Positions 20,174 to 31,414 of a DNA stretch of 42,299 bases are shown piece by piece. A model generated the notes under the pieces. That model saw nothing but the letters and a program-made list of their open reading frames with translations, was not told the origin of the DNA and ran no database searches. The position numbers were made by a program, and so were the translations under genes. The stretch spans positions 120,480 through 162,778 of the forward strand of contig NW_019775937.1 of the NCBI RefSeq assembly GCF_001039355.2, read 5' to 3'. How positions within the stretch are numbered: position 1 is the first letter of the stretch; every line of letters starts with the position of its first letter. The DNA comes from Lingula anatina (taxonomy: Eukaryota > Brachiopoda > Lingulata > Lingulida > Lingulidae).

Positions 20174-20718
20174 CTAAATTATGATGACAGCCTGATAACC
20201 TAATAAGGTAATCAAAATCTCTAAAATATTAATTGATTTGATAAAAACATCTGCTTGACTCAAGTTGAGATCAGATAATCCCCCTCCTTTTTTGGCCAAG
20301 TTTTTTTTTTTTTTTTTTTTTTTTTGAAGGTCATTTAATATGACATCTTTTTTAGTAGGGTGAGACTCAGATGTAAGAGGGGGAGGTTTAGATGTTACTG
20401 CTGAAATTTCATCACCGTATGACTCAGTAGATTGGTCGATCACATCCTCATCCAGCAAATATGCTGGATTGCTGTTAAAGATTGAGGCCAGTAAAGACCA
20501 AGACCCCAATTTTATATTGGCAGAAATCAGGGCACTCACAGCCGCAGGGATCCAATGAGATTTTCTGTCTGGTTATCATTCTTCGCTTTAAAATGGTTTG
20601 ATGACAGCCTCTTGATGTTGTTGATGTTAAATGTAGTCCACCGATACATTATGTGCCTCACAAACTGCATTGGTCTGTTGTGCAGGAAAGTTGGTACTTC
20701 TTGACTGTATACACACAT
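20174..20718 (-). pseudogene. Unrecognised minus-strand open frames
   Basis: Two adjoining minus frames, 20718-20536 (VPTFLHNRPMQFVRHIMYRW) and 20539-20174 (SFN-like SNPAYLLDEDVIDQSTES, then SKPPPLTSESHPTKKDVI), could be exons of the zinc-finger gene region downstream. A 22-base T-run at 20300-20322 gives a Lys run on minus, so the second frame is not intact coding. No domain recognised. Confidence 0.25.
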
Positions 20719-20739
20719 TTATATGGACTAAGATGGAAG

Positions 20740-21368
20740 TATATCTGTAAAATTGAATTCAATCAAATGCCCAAACCTGGTTAAGGTATTATAACCAACA
20801 AGATTTTGGTGTGGTTACAGAACTTTATTAATCTAAGCTGCACAATAAACAGTGTGTATAGTATGGTGGCTGGAGCTCAACTGAACTAGATGTCCAGTGC
20901 CACTTCTGAGGTGAGGGGTGGTCCCCCTCACTCTCATTGGTCAGTTCAGTATAATTTTATGCTTCTATTTGAACATTTTATCTTCAGATGAGATCACTAA
21001 ATTATCCCAAGTTAACAGTATCTTATATGCATGATTTTAGATTTAACAGGTTACAGTTTGAATTATTGGAATGATCAGCATCCTGCCTTCATTGTAGCGT
21101 ATAAATTTCAGACAGGATCAGTTAATAATCCCAAGCTAACAAAATTCTTCTGCAGACATGCAATTTTATTTATCCAAATATGTATATTTAATTTCTTCTT
21201 TCAAAAACTGTTGAGGTTTGTAAAATGTAAAATCATCTGTTATAGGTCTCCCTTCCTCTTGAAAATTGGTGCTCCAATTTTGTAATTATTTATAATTGTC
21301 TAACTGTATATACAACTTCAATCATTCATACATAATACATAATTGTCTCACTTACTATCTACATATTT

Positions 21369-21427
<59 letters not shown>

Positions 21428-22865
21428 CACTTGGTTAAATTAGTAGAGGGTTTTCATTCATTGAATCAATTACCCCCCAAAAATGCAATTTTCAATTATT
21501 CTGTAAAACCTATTTTGAACACAACCATGTGTGGAGTGTTGCGCCCTGATTTAGGTATGTAGTGATAATATAACTGGAAGACAAAGGAATAGAAGTGCTT
21601 TAACAAGCCGGGTGGCGCATGTACCTATAGTTCCTGTTTTACACATGTTCCCTTCACAACTTGTGAAACTAGGGTAAGGTAAGGTAGCAGGTTTAAGAAG
21701 ATGAGCAGTACCATCTCTGTTCTGTTACTGCGTTCAAATATCCCGTTTTGCCTGTGTGGTAGCAGTCTCACACGGGTAGTAGATAAATTCCAGCATTCGA
21801 TCAGAAATTGTAGCAAATGGGTAATTGAGGTACTTCGTCGCTTTACCTTGGTGCATTGTACAGGAGAGAAAGAAATTTTACATTGTTAAGAATTTCAGAG
21901 AATTAGAAGACTTGTGGGTACAGTAAGTATTTCGTTTATCAGGGAGATTAAAAGCATAAAACAAACCGATGTTGAGAAAGTGTCATATGATGTACTTTTC
22001 ACATGGCAGACGACAGGTTTATGATTGACAGCTTTGTTGATCTTTCGACGCCTGACCGCGACTGCAAAGAGCACATATCGATCTATACATACAAACTCTT
22101 GACGTTTTTCATACATTTTTTTTTCTAGATAGCACTAGAAAATGAGACTTTTTTTCGGTTTTGCTTCCTAGCTGAATAATGGGCAATAGAAAAGCCAATG
22201 ATAGACACTATTGCTCTTCGTGTATATTATTAAAATTTTATTATCGTACTCTTCTATTATCTCATTGTATGTGAAATTTTGACTTTGTATTTGCACTGAA
22301 ACTTAGATGTTTTGTGATATTCACATTCTGACCTATTCACGTGCTGTAAACAATCTAGGAACTTCATTAGAACAAAATTTTGAACATTTTCAACACGAGG
22401 ATATATAATAAAAGAATTAAAATCAACAACATACGTTGTTTGTATTTATTAATTCGTTTATTTTTTATATGCACTAATCTCTAATCCAAGCAAAAGTTTA
22501 TAAAAATAATTTTGCCTTTATTGGGGAGACGGTACGACAGTATCGTGCAATCTTTAGTCAAGAAGTTATAATCTCATTATAACTTCTTGCTTTAGTAGAG
22601 CCCTTTTGACGGAGGAGGGGGAATTCTCTAAAACGGTCGACTCTCCGCGCTTTGGTACGCATTACAGTTGTCTTCAATTATTTTTCTGGTTTTATTTGTT
22701 TATCGACTTCAAGAATTAATTCGATCCCAAGTGTTCATTGATCATGCGTGATATTGGAAGTATGAGAGCACGTTGTTTGGATGTGAAAAATAAATCAAGA
22801 ATGCGTAAACAAGTCTGCGAAAAGGAGCGTATTTCACTTAATGACAGATAATAAACATGAAATGA
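20740..22865. other. No gene recognised; microsatellite at 21371-21425
   Basis: AT-rich sequence. A (TA)27 microsatellite lies at 21371-21425. The short stretch 22545-22600 holds an imperfect repeat of AAGAAGTTATAATCTCATTA and its complement, a hairpin with arms of 14 bases (GAAGTTATAA/TTATAACTTC). Confidence 0.5.
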
Positions 22866-23439
22866 NNNNNNNNNNNNNNNNNNNNNNNNNNNNNNNNNNN
22901 NNNNNNNNNNNNNNNNNNNNNNNNNNNNNNNNNNNNNNNNNNNNNNNNNNNNNNNNNNNNNNNNNNNNNNNNNNNNNNNNNNNNNNNNNNNNNNNNNNNN
23001 NNNNNNNNNNNNNNNNNNNNNNNNNNNNNNNNNNNNNNNNNNNNNNNNNNNNNNNNNNNNNNNNNNNNNNNNNNNNNNNNNNNNNNNNNNNNNNNNNNNN
23101 NNNNNNNNNNNNNNNNNNNNNNNNNNNNNNNNNNNNNNNNNNNNNNNNNNNNNNNNNNNNNNNNNNNNNNNNNNNNNNNNNNNNNNNNNNNNNNNNNNNN
23201 NNNNNNNNNNNNNNNNNNNNNNNNNNNNNNNNNNNNNNNNNNNNNNNNNNNNNNNNNNNNNNNNNNNNNNNNNNNNNNNNNNNNNNNNNNNNNNNNNNNN
23301 NNNNNNNNNNNNNNNNNNNNNNNNNNNNNNNNNNNNNNNNNNNNNNNNNNNNNNNNNNNNNNNNNNNNNNNNNNNNNNNNNNNNNNNNNNNNNNNNNNNN
23401 NNNNNNNNNNNNNNNNNNNNNNNNNNNNNNNNNNNNNNN
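22866..23439. other. Assembly gap (574 N)
   Basis: A run of 574 N. The right edge starts directly in TATATATATAA, so a collapsed AT repeat is a likely cause. Confidence 0.99.
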
Positions 23440-23579
23440 TATATATATAATGGTCTAGATATATATGACTTCATTTACTTATATATCAATGTCTCTAATT
23501 TTAATTACTAAATTACATCATTTATATGAATTTATTTACTTATATAAAATCATCTCTAAGTCGCTTTTGATGAAATAGT

Positions 23580-25547
23580 TCTACTGTTTTTCTGTAGCTT
23601 CATCTGTTGTGTTTGTTGAACAAGGTGAAATCTTTCCTAACTCTCTCTGGCAGAGTTTGAAACCATATATCTGCTCTTTTCTTTAATAGAAAAGGTAGAT
23701 ATTGAGTTTTGTCTGGCTGATTGGCCACAAACGCCTCATACTTTGAGCCAGTATTGTGGCTCTTCATCAGTGTTCCCATAGAAGGGATCTGGAGTAAAAA
23801 AAGTTGGTAAAGTTACAAGCACTTGGGCTGGCCTTTGTGGAAGAGGTTCTTCTGGTCTCCTGTTTGCCATTCCTGCTGCTGCTGCACTCCTTGTATTGAC
23901 CCTATTATTGTTTGGCTAGATTTTCAAAACATTCAGTTCATGCTCATGGTCTTCCTTTCGTCACTTGTTTTTCTTTTCTTCCACTGATTCTGCCCATTGC
24001 CTTTTCTTTTCTTCCATACCCTCTAGCCACCTTTGCCTACTTTGTTCCATTTCATTGGCCCACTTTCTATGACTTTCTATGACTTTTTTCTACTTCTTTC
24101 TCCAGTGTGGCCCATTTGTCCCTCATTTCATCTTGTCTCTGAAACATTGTCTTGAGTATTCTGTCAACATCATCTCCAGTCGCTCTCTGTTTCCTCCTAG
24201 AGCCTGAAATAAAAATCCTGTGTATGAAACATTTGCAAGGTATAATATATGAGTTCAGTACCCTTTTAATACTAGACATGTTTTAGTTATGTAAACATAA
24301 ATAACTTGAATTCTGTTAAAAGAATAAAATAAAATGATGTAAATATATAAAACTTAAAGGTTGGAGGAAAATTTAATGACTAAACAATATCAATTCAAAC
24401 AGTTCATAACTTTTATATTCTCAAACATCATGTTAACTTTATTTCTTTTTTCTTGAAACTGAATCTTTACTAATTAGCCATTTGTGTGACTAACAGAAAC
24501 TGAAAGCAAGGATAACAGTACATTCCTGATGTACAGACACTGAACATGTCCTGAATTCAATAAATAAACTGGTACGGCACCTCCATAATGTCTGGCCTGG
24601 GTATGTTTCATTCAACTTTTAAGATATTGCTGTACCCAATGTTAAAGACAAAAAGGCGGAACAGTGATAGAAATGTGTGTGAGCCGAAGAAAAATTTTCG
24701 TTGCTGATATCACCAAATATATAATATATAACAACATACTTGACCCACTGCTACTAGAGGTGTTGCTGTCTGCCCGTGGCCGCATAGGGGTGACCATCAA
24801 GTGGTCGTCTTCTGTCTCATCAATATCGTCATCTTGAGTGTCTTCCTCTCATGTCTCTTCCATCTCTGCCAAAACAAGTCAATTTGTTGGCTTTTTTTTT
24901 TTTTTTTAATGAGTAAAGTAATTTGCAGATCTAATCTCTCCTCTTTTTTCATTGCATTTTTTCATTTCTTGTTCAAGAAGCTTGGCATGCAAGTCCTCCA
25001 CTACACTGCTCTCTGCAAAGACACAAAATCTATAGGTTACTCATTTCTTCATAGTATCACATAATATCACACATAAAAATTCTGAAACAAAATGATTTAA
25101 GTGACTTTACCACTTGAGTAGTAAAATTACAGTAATGAAAAATGTTGAAAACATTAATGAATAACTGAATATACCAGAAGAACTTAAAAATAATTATTGA
25201 ATGCAAATAACTTACCATTAGCTGTCCTCTTTCAACTTCCTGCACCGCCTATAAAGGAAAATGTTGCATGTGCTTTAAGAATATGCCTTTTTTGTGAATA
25301 TAAGTACTTACAAAAGAAAATGAAAAAAATATGCCTTTAAAACAAATTAAATATTGCAGCAGTTGTTAAACTGTGATATTTTTCCTTAATATGTCAAATG
25401 TTCAGTTTTTGTTCCACATATGTACTTCTTACCCTCCCTCTGCTACTACACGATGTTGTTGTGGATGGCAGTGTGGCAGCAGCCCTGGTGTTGTTGTTGC
25501 AGTTGGGCTGTCACTTGAGATATTATTATCATCTTCATCATCACTGC
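23580..25547 (-). pseudogene. MYB/SANT-like (trihelix-type) protein remnant, multi-exon
   Basis: Minus exons include 25547-25433 (SDDEDDNNISSDSPTATTTP, donor GTAAG), 24865-24738 (DDDIDETEDDHLMVTPMRPR, donor GTATGT) and 24205 downward (GSRRKQRATGDDVDRILKTM, then KKRQWAESVEEKKNK and MANRRPEEPLPQRPAQ). An acidic linker followed by a Lys/Glu/Trp-rich coiled coil is typical of MYB/SANT-like proteins carried by Harbinger-type elements. The MYB domain itself would lie above 25547, where a different transposase remnant is found instead. A 10-bp duplication (24063-24082) and stops at several points destroy the frame. It is not a copy of the gene at 8413. Confidence 0.55.
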
Positions 25548-25564
25548 CTATTAATTAATCTTTA

Positions 25565-26320
25565 TTAATTAATTTTTGGTATAATTAATTTTACCATTAT
25601 AACTTTCTTACATAAACAACAAATAATATTTTCCAATTTTAATTCCAATTCTAAAAAAGAACTAATGTTACTCAATTCTTTCTTCAGCGCTGGTAGGATC
25701 CCTACTACAATGAGATTTTCCTGTTTAAATCTTACATTGCAGGGCAAGTTAATAACTACCATATAAATAACACCTATAGACACATTCTTATGTCTGTCAA
25801 ATGGCTGAAACCTGTCTATGTTCAGTATTAAGCTGAAATTCCTGGGAACAGCTAGAAAATCTGTATCATTTTTCACTAGGAAATCTGACCAAATCTTACC
25901 ATCATACTGTTTTCATACACATCAATGTATTCACCTTCTTTAACATCCCTACTATGCCATTCTTCACACATATCCTCAAAACTATCTCTCATTAAAAAAG
26001 CCTCTAATGCTGTTGTTACAGATATGTATATGTATATATATATATATATACCGTTTTTGGATAATAACCATGTTTCCCATCTTTTAATTTGACCTTATCA
26101 AAAAGAACTGTGTCTCAAGGCCTGCTTTACGAAATGGGACATTCCTATATTCTTGGCAACCTTTTCTCCTCTACGATTGTTATCAAAGCATTTTTCATAA
26201 TCATACACAGCAGCACAGTGTATGTTTGGACATGTGACATACCTAACAAAATTGCCTGTGTCTATATCCATCACTTTACTGACAGGAAGACAAACAAGTA
26301 TAAATAGCAAGCAACACAAA
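25565..26320 (-). pseudogene. TNP2-like (Transposase_21, CACTA-type) transposase remnant
   Basis: Minus frames read DTGNFVRYVTCPNIHCAAVY, DYEKCFDNNRRGEK, then LEAFLMRDSFEDMCEEWHSR and VKEGEYIDVYENSMM, then FLAVPRNFSLILNIDRFQPF, VSIGVIYMVVINLPCNVRFK and QENLIVVGILPALKKEL. The order matches animal proteins related to plant En/Spm TNP2 transposases: a Cys-containing N-part, then nvDwFqPf...ysvGaiYl.v.NLPr..R.k.eNi.lvGiiP. A TATATA microsatellite (26033-26050) interrupts the middle and encodes a YIYIYI run. Several frames are used, so it is dead. Assignment is by remembered pattern. Confidence 0.65.
26033..26050. repeat. (TA)n microsatellite within transposase remnant
   Basis: TA units follow TATGTATATG. 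They lie inside the TNP2-like reading frame, between the Cys-containing block and the CEEWHSR block. Confidence 0.85.
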
Positions 26321-26565
26321 AGGCTGGCAAAGGCACCACACCAGAAAATGGCATTAAAAACTCACAATGACAGATACAGACAGAACTGACGGCTGGACAG
26401 TAAGGCAGGCAGACAAACAAGTACTGTTTAAATAGCAAGCAGTCCAAAAGACTGGCAAAGGCACCACACCTGAAGACAGTGTTAAAAGCTCAGAATGAGA
26501 GACATACAGAACTGACAGATGGACAAAAGGACAGGAAGGCAAAGAGACAAACAAGTAGGAATATA
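26283..26565. repeat. ~124-136 bp tandem repeat, 2.2 copies
   Basis: GACAAACAAGTA starts at 26288, 26412 and 26548. Between them GGCAAAGGCACCACACC and ACAGAACTGAC recur. Arrays of GACAGA/GGCAGA also recur within units. The long minus frames here (Leu/Ser/Cys-rich) come from this repeat and are not genes. Confidence 0.8.
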
Positions 26566-27244
26566 GCTAACAGAGAAAAAGACAAAGACAAGTAAAGGAG
26601 AGATGGAAGAAAATTAGAAAGAATTGACAAGTGAATACGGCAAAAGAGACAAATAAAGAATATCAAAACATTAACAGCAAGATACATTAAATGAAAGCAA
26701 CAAGAATGAACAAATAGAAATATTAACTAATGAGTAAGTAATGTAAAAGGAAAATTGATGTTAATATCATAAGAATCTGCGAACATGTGATAGTCACCTT
26801 CCAAGGGTTATGGAAACGGAAGTATGTGAAGCCAAAACGAGGCTGTAACGTGGAAATGGCGAGCATGCACATGACTGTGAATTGATTTGTGCCATTCCTA
26901 GCTTAAGGCAAAGTTCTTTACATGCTTACATTGACAGAAAGCTGAATAAATTTGCCACAACTTACTGGTAATTTTGAGTTGTGCTGAGGCCTCTGTAGAT
27001 ACAAAAATCAAAGTTAGAAATGAAATGATTTTAATGAAGGCCGGGACAGGTGTGTCACAGATGAAATAATGAATGGATATGAATACATGTTTACCATGGC
27101 AGATAAATCCACCTTGTATTTGTTGGCACTCCGTATTTGTAAGACTCCGTTGTAAGTTTAACAAGACATTATTGACCTTTTTGCTTTTCGCTTTTTTTAG
27201 TCGTCACACTGTTCATCGCTCTTTATATTGTTTTTCTTTTTCTA

Positions 27245-27643
27245 TTAAAAATAAAAGTTCCGAACAATATCTCTTCTCCCGTCCGGGTAGCAGACCTCTC
27301 TCTCATGAATTCGCTTGATCCTTCGGAATAAGGCTACCATATCTATCTCCCCATCTTCCTCCTCTACTTTTCTTTGGCTCACTTTACTCAGCGGTTTCTC
27401 TTCCTCTTCCTCCGACGAACTTGGGTGTTCATCTCGTTCAGGGGGTGGTCCTACTTTCAAATTCCTTCCAGTTGACCTGGGGCTGGAGAAAGGGGACAGG
27501 GTGAGGGTAGCCTCCTCCCCAGGTGTTATGTCCACCAGCAGTGGGGGCTCCTCCAAGATCTCTAGGACTGATGGGCTCTTCTTCTCCTCCGTCCTCGGAG
27601 CATGCTTCTGTTTATAATGCTCTGCCAACACGGTTTTCAACAA
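27245..27643 (-). CDS. Hypothetical Glu/Ser/Pro-rich protein, possible partial exon
   Basis: Open for 132 residues. It starts near LAEHYKQKHAPRTEEKKSPS, where HYKQKH could be the second half of a C2H2 zinc finger. It continues PPLLVDITPGEEATLTLSPF, then HPSSSEEEEEKPLSKVSQRK, and ends IHEREVCYPDGRRDIVRNFY. Base composition is clearly richer in G+C than the surroundings, which supports coding. An acceptor-like GTTGGCAG lies at 27636-27643. A second open block at 27954-27767 (WTLTPDVREEKEMVGAWFTN; donor GTAGGG) might be an upstream exon, but the phases do not fit. I do not recognise the family; a mobile-element gene is likely from context. Confidence 0.35.
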   Translation of the reverse strand: MLKTVLAEHYKQKHAPRTEEKKSPSVLEILEEPPLLVDITPGEEATLTLSPFSSPRSTGRNLKVGPPPERDEHPSSSEEEEEKPLSKVSQRKVEEEDGEIDMVALFRRIKRIHEREVCYPDGRRDIVRNFYF

Positions 27644-27766
27644 ATTTTAAACCGCAGTGGCAATTTAATTTGCTGCCCAGCACACATAAAGAGATTAGGT
27701 GGAAATGTGGTATTGTAGACCAAACATAGGAGGGGGGTATTGTTACAATATCATCTCCCTACCTTT

Positions 27767-27954
27767 ATTTGGGGAAAATACTTGTTCCTGACATAATGTC
27801 CTTCTGAAATCTTTTGTTGGAGATGATTTGTCCCAATGCTGTCAAGGTTTGTGAACCAGGCTCCAACCATTTCTTTTTCCTCCCTGACATCAGGAGTTAG
27901 GGTCCATGTTCCTGTAGCCATCCCCAGACATCCACTGGTATTCATTCTGAACAT
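27767..27954 (-). CDS. Possible upstream exon, unrecognised
   Basis: Minus frame reads MFRMNTSGCLGMATGTWTLT, then MVGAWFTNLDSIGTNHLQQK and EGHYVRNKYFPQIK, ending at AAAG followed by GTAGGG, a plausible donor. It is bounded upstream by a C-rich run (27957-27975). No family recognised. Confidence 0.3.
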
Positions 27955-27956
27955 GC

Positions 27957-27975
27957 CCCCCCTCCCCCCCCCCCA
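27957..27975 (+). repeat. C-rich homopolymer tract
   Basis: CCCCCCCTCCCCCCCCCCCC immediately 5' (on minus) of a candidate exon. It is the mirror of the G-rich tracts at 10832, 15195 and 39931. Confidence 0.8.
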
Positions 27976-28261
27976 CCTATGACAAAAATTTTAAAAACAC
28001 ATTATTTATTTATTTTATTTTTGCATGTATTTTATTTTATTTTTGCATGTATTTGGGTGACTGACTTACCATAAATACCAAACCATGTTTTTGTTTTAAA
28101 TCGAATATGCAGAGAGGCTTTGTTTAGTATAAGGCTGCTGTAATTCAAAATTAGCAGGATTTGATTATTTTTACAAATACACAATATGTACAGTTTTTTA
28201 AGTATTGAAAGAAGCTATTATATAAATAATGGTAAAACTGGTGAATTTGCAAACCCATAGG

Positions 28262-28366
28262 CCTTGACCCATATATTAATATTTATATATAATACATCAT
28301 ATATAAATATATAATACATTATATATTTATATTTATATATGATGTATTATAACATTATATATTCAG
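28262..28366. repeat. AT-rich palindrome
   Basis: AATACATCATATATAAATAT near 28291 is the inverted counterpart of ATATTTATATATGATGTATT near 28328, giving a hairpin of roughly 25-base arms in TATATA-rich DNA. Confidence 0.7.
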
Positions 28367-29112
28367 TGCTGTCACAGAAAAAAATCTATTAAACTCTGTT
28401 GTTGCAACATATATTATGTTTTGTGTCTGTATATTTTGCCAGCTTTGCTGTCTTGTCTTATGTTAGTGTTCATCTCATGATTTGCCCAAAGATGATGAAG
28501 TATAAAAGGTGTCTGTAGCGATTTTGTATAAGTAATATGCAGAAAATAATTTTATTATTATGTCTTTAAATAAATAAGTCATTAACTTTTAGCAGTAAGT
28601 ATACTGGAGCATTTATACTAGTATGTACACTAATTGTAGTCTTTATAAAATATGAGCACTAATTATTACTTTTGTTGCTTACTTTGTAATTTTTTGTAAA
28701 TTTTTAAAAATAAAATTGAATCAAAAGACAAGACATTTTTTATCTTAAATATTATAATATTATTTTTATCTCAAAGTTATTTATTGAGTTGGCTTGCCTA
28801 AAGTAATGCTAATAAACTAATAATGGATAAAGCAACTCAGAATGATGACTGAATCATCAAATTGTTAATGCCAGTTATAAGCACTGGTACCTAGTAAATT
28901 CCCACCTGGTAATTCTGGAGCTGTTTGTAATCAAAGAATGATTTTTTATTTAATTTAGCTCGTTAGTGCAGAATTTTATTTAAGAGAAACAGGTTGAAGT
29001 TGTAGAGAGGCATAGATAAAGAGAAGGGAGAAAGAGAAATTAAATACTATGAAAATTTCAAACTCCTATAGCTGTTGTTATATTTTCTCTCTCATGCTTC
29101 ATTGGCTGCTTC
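28367..29112. other. No gene recognised
   Basis: AT-rich with no open frame or repeat that I can support. Confidence 0.5.
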
Positions 29113-29289
29113 AGAACAGTGGACTAGCAGATCTCCTGATCAAATATGGCAACTTTCTAAAAAGCTTGTCACTTAAAATTAAAATTCCTGATAAGACACA
29201 AAATAGATTTCCCATGGGGATTAAGCAAAAAGCATTAGCATTTAGTGGGTCACCATATTTGATCCGCAGATCTGTTTGTCTGCTGTTCT
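29113..29289. mobile_element. Foldback MITE candidate, 177 bp
   Basis: AGAACAG...GCAGATCTCCTGATCAAATATGG at the left is mirrored at the right by CCATATTTGATCCGCAGATC...CTGTTCT; arms are about 41 bp at roughly 80% identity. The centre is unrelated AT-rich sequence. No clear target duplication is seen, and the family is unknown. Confidence 0.6.
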
Positions 29290-30048
29290 AAATGTGCTCA
29301 TTGACAAATAACATCATACAGAACCTGGGTAGGGGGTAAAACTTATGCTTACAACAGGTATGTATACAAAACTGATGAAGAATACTTGATAAATAAAAAT
29401 TTTCCAGTTTTTCACCACTTGAGAGTTACATGTACTTTTACACTTACTGTCAAATTTAAGATATTTCATTTACACACATAACCCCAACCAGATAATATGA
29501 TGTGACTTTTTTATTCATCAGTGCAGTGGGGATCATAGTTGTATATGTGTCTGTAGTCTCATATGGAAATCACTGAACACACTGTGGACATGATATACAG
29601 TGATGAGAGAGAGAACATTTTAAAAGTGGCAAACTACAGTACAGTCTCTTTGCAGTGAATTTCAGACTTTTGTTTCCTTATGAAATATTACAAAGTACAT
29701 AAATTTACATGGGGAATTTTTAATGCAAAAATGTAAGTAAAAAGTACTGTGCAAATAATTATGAGTACAGTTTTTATGTCTTTGAAAATTAAATTGAAAG
29801 TCTACAATGCAGTTTTTGTCACTATTTATCATACTTATATTATATTAGGTAATTATATGATTTCATCAACTTTATTCATAACTTTCAATTTTAATGCACT
29901 TCTTGAAAATGTATTTGACCTTTGTTTTTCTGAGAATTATCATTTCAACATTATAAATGTACCAACCAACGTTTAATTATAAATAAATATTAAAAAATAT
30001 TATTTATTGTTGTTGTTTTATTTATATGACTGTGTAAGAATATTTAGG
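29290..30048. other. No gene recognised
   Basis: AT-rich DNA. A plus frame at 29749-29976 is hydrophobic and without family resemblance. Confidence 0.45.
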
Positions 30049-30307
30049 TCTAAGAACTCAGTCCCAATAAAAATAAGAGTGCATTCAGTGCTTTATCTGT
30101 CTAGGTAGATCAATTCAGGGGGACTCTTGCTGAATGTAATCAGTTTAAGAGATTAGCATACCACCCCCTAGCTTTGAGTAGAAAATGGAAAACAAGCATG
30201 TTATAAACAAAAGGAGGCGAGCCAATCCAATTGCATTCAGCAAGAGTCCCTGTGGAGCTGGATCGATTTACATAGACCAATAGTGTCATTGGGAATGAGT
30301 CCTAAAT
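30049..30307. mobile_element. Foldback MITE candidate, ~258 bp
   Basis: Left AACTCAGTCCCAAT and GGGACTCTTGCTGAATGTAA are mirrored at the right by TTGCATTCAGCAAGAGTCCC and ATTGGGAATGAGTCCT, in the correct inverted order. Arms are about 110 bp but diverged, and the left arm has a short internal copy of GTGCATTCAG. No open frame is present. Confidence 0.65.
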
Positions 30308-30780
30308 TGAGGCACTAGTAGATGTGTCAGTGGCAATACTAAGATGAATAAAAATAAAATGATAAAAAGAAAGTGTAGTGATAGTTTCTAATATGATTCT
30401 TTTACTTCCAAAAGTGTTTTATGCGGTTCAAAGTGATAACATTGGTAATATTAAAGAATCGGGGACCACTGAAAGACAAAGTATATTGCAAACTTTTTGA
30501 GAGGTAAAAAAACTAGGCCATTTCTCCCTGCAGAATCTTACAGATATCATGTTACCTCTCTGTTTCTTCTGCCTCTCCCTAAAATGTCACAAGCTGTTCA
30601 GCTCTCGGAAGACACAGTATATGTACATTTTATGAAATACAAATACGTTAAAATGATGCATACGTTACCATAAAGCGTGTAAATATTATTTATTCTATTT
30701 TCATTGGTTGTCTCTCCTTTTGTGAGCCAACACTATTTTAATGAAACACAAATAAAAAACAAGTGTTGGCCCACAAATAA

Positions 30781-31203
30781 CGTGAAGGTATTGTTTTCTG
30801 ATTTCATTGTTTGTTCTCTGTTGTCTTGACTGTGTGGTTGCGTGCGACGTTGTATATGTGCGCACGCTTGTTTTTACGTCGCTTATTCTTCTTTGTTACG
30901 CTAAAATGATACATACGTTACCATAAAGCGTGTAAATATTTTTTATTCTTTTTTCATTGGTTGTCTTTCCTTTTCTGCGCCAACACTATTTAATTGAAAC
31001 ACAAATAAAAGAGATTAGTGTTGGCCCACAAAGCGAAAGAAAACCAATGAAAAAATAAATATTTACACGCTTCATGGTAACGTATGTATCGGTAACGTAT
31101 GTATCATTTTTACGTAACAAAGAAGAATATACAACGTCGCACGCAACCACAGAGTCACGACAACAGAGAACAAACAATGAAATCAGAAAACAATACCTTC
31201 ACG
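30781..31203. mobile_element. Foldback element copy 1
   Basis: Starts CGTGAAGGTATTGTTTTCTG and ends with its reverse complement CAGAAAACAATACCTTCACG. The arms extend about 200 bp to a centre near 31010. The right arm lacks about 29 bases (the TGTGCGCACG..ACGTCGCTT part) and has a duplicated ACGTATGTATC unit. Confidence 0.88.
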
Positions 31204-31353
31204 TTATATGTATCATATTAACGTAAAAAATCAGAATGAGGGCCGTAAAACGAAAAGCGCACATATACAAAGTCACACCCACTCACAAAGTCGTGACAAC
31301 AGAAAACAGTCAATGGAATCAGAAAACAACACCTTCATATCATTTGGTCACGT

Positions 31354-31414
31354 ACATATCTGTAACGTATGAATCAAATGGACNACATATCTGTAACGTA
31401 TGAATCAAATGGAC
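31354..31414. other. Single-N contig join with 30-bp repeat
   Basis: ACATATCTGTAACGTATGAA plus TCAAATGGAC occurs identically on each side of the N at 31384. This is the pattern left when overlapping contig ends are joined without merging. Confidence 0.85.

Noticed and set aside
22716-23474. Long frames across the N run
   Set aside because: They consist of unknown bases and have no meaning.
26354-26687. Leu/Ser/Cys-rich minus frames
   Set aside because: They are translations of the ~125-bp tandem repeat and its GACAGA-rich flank.
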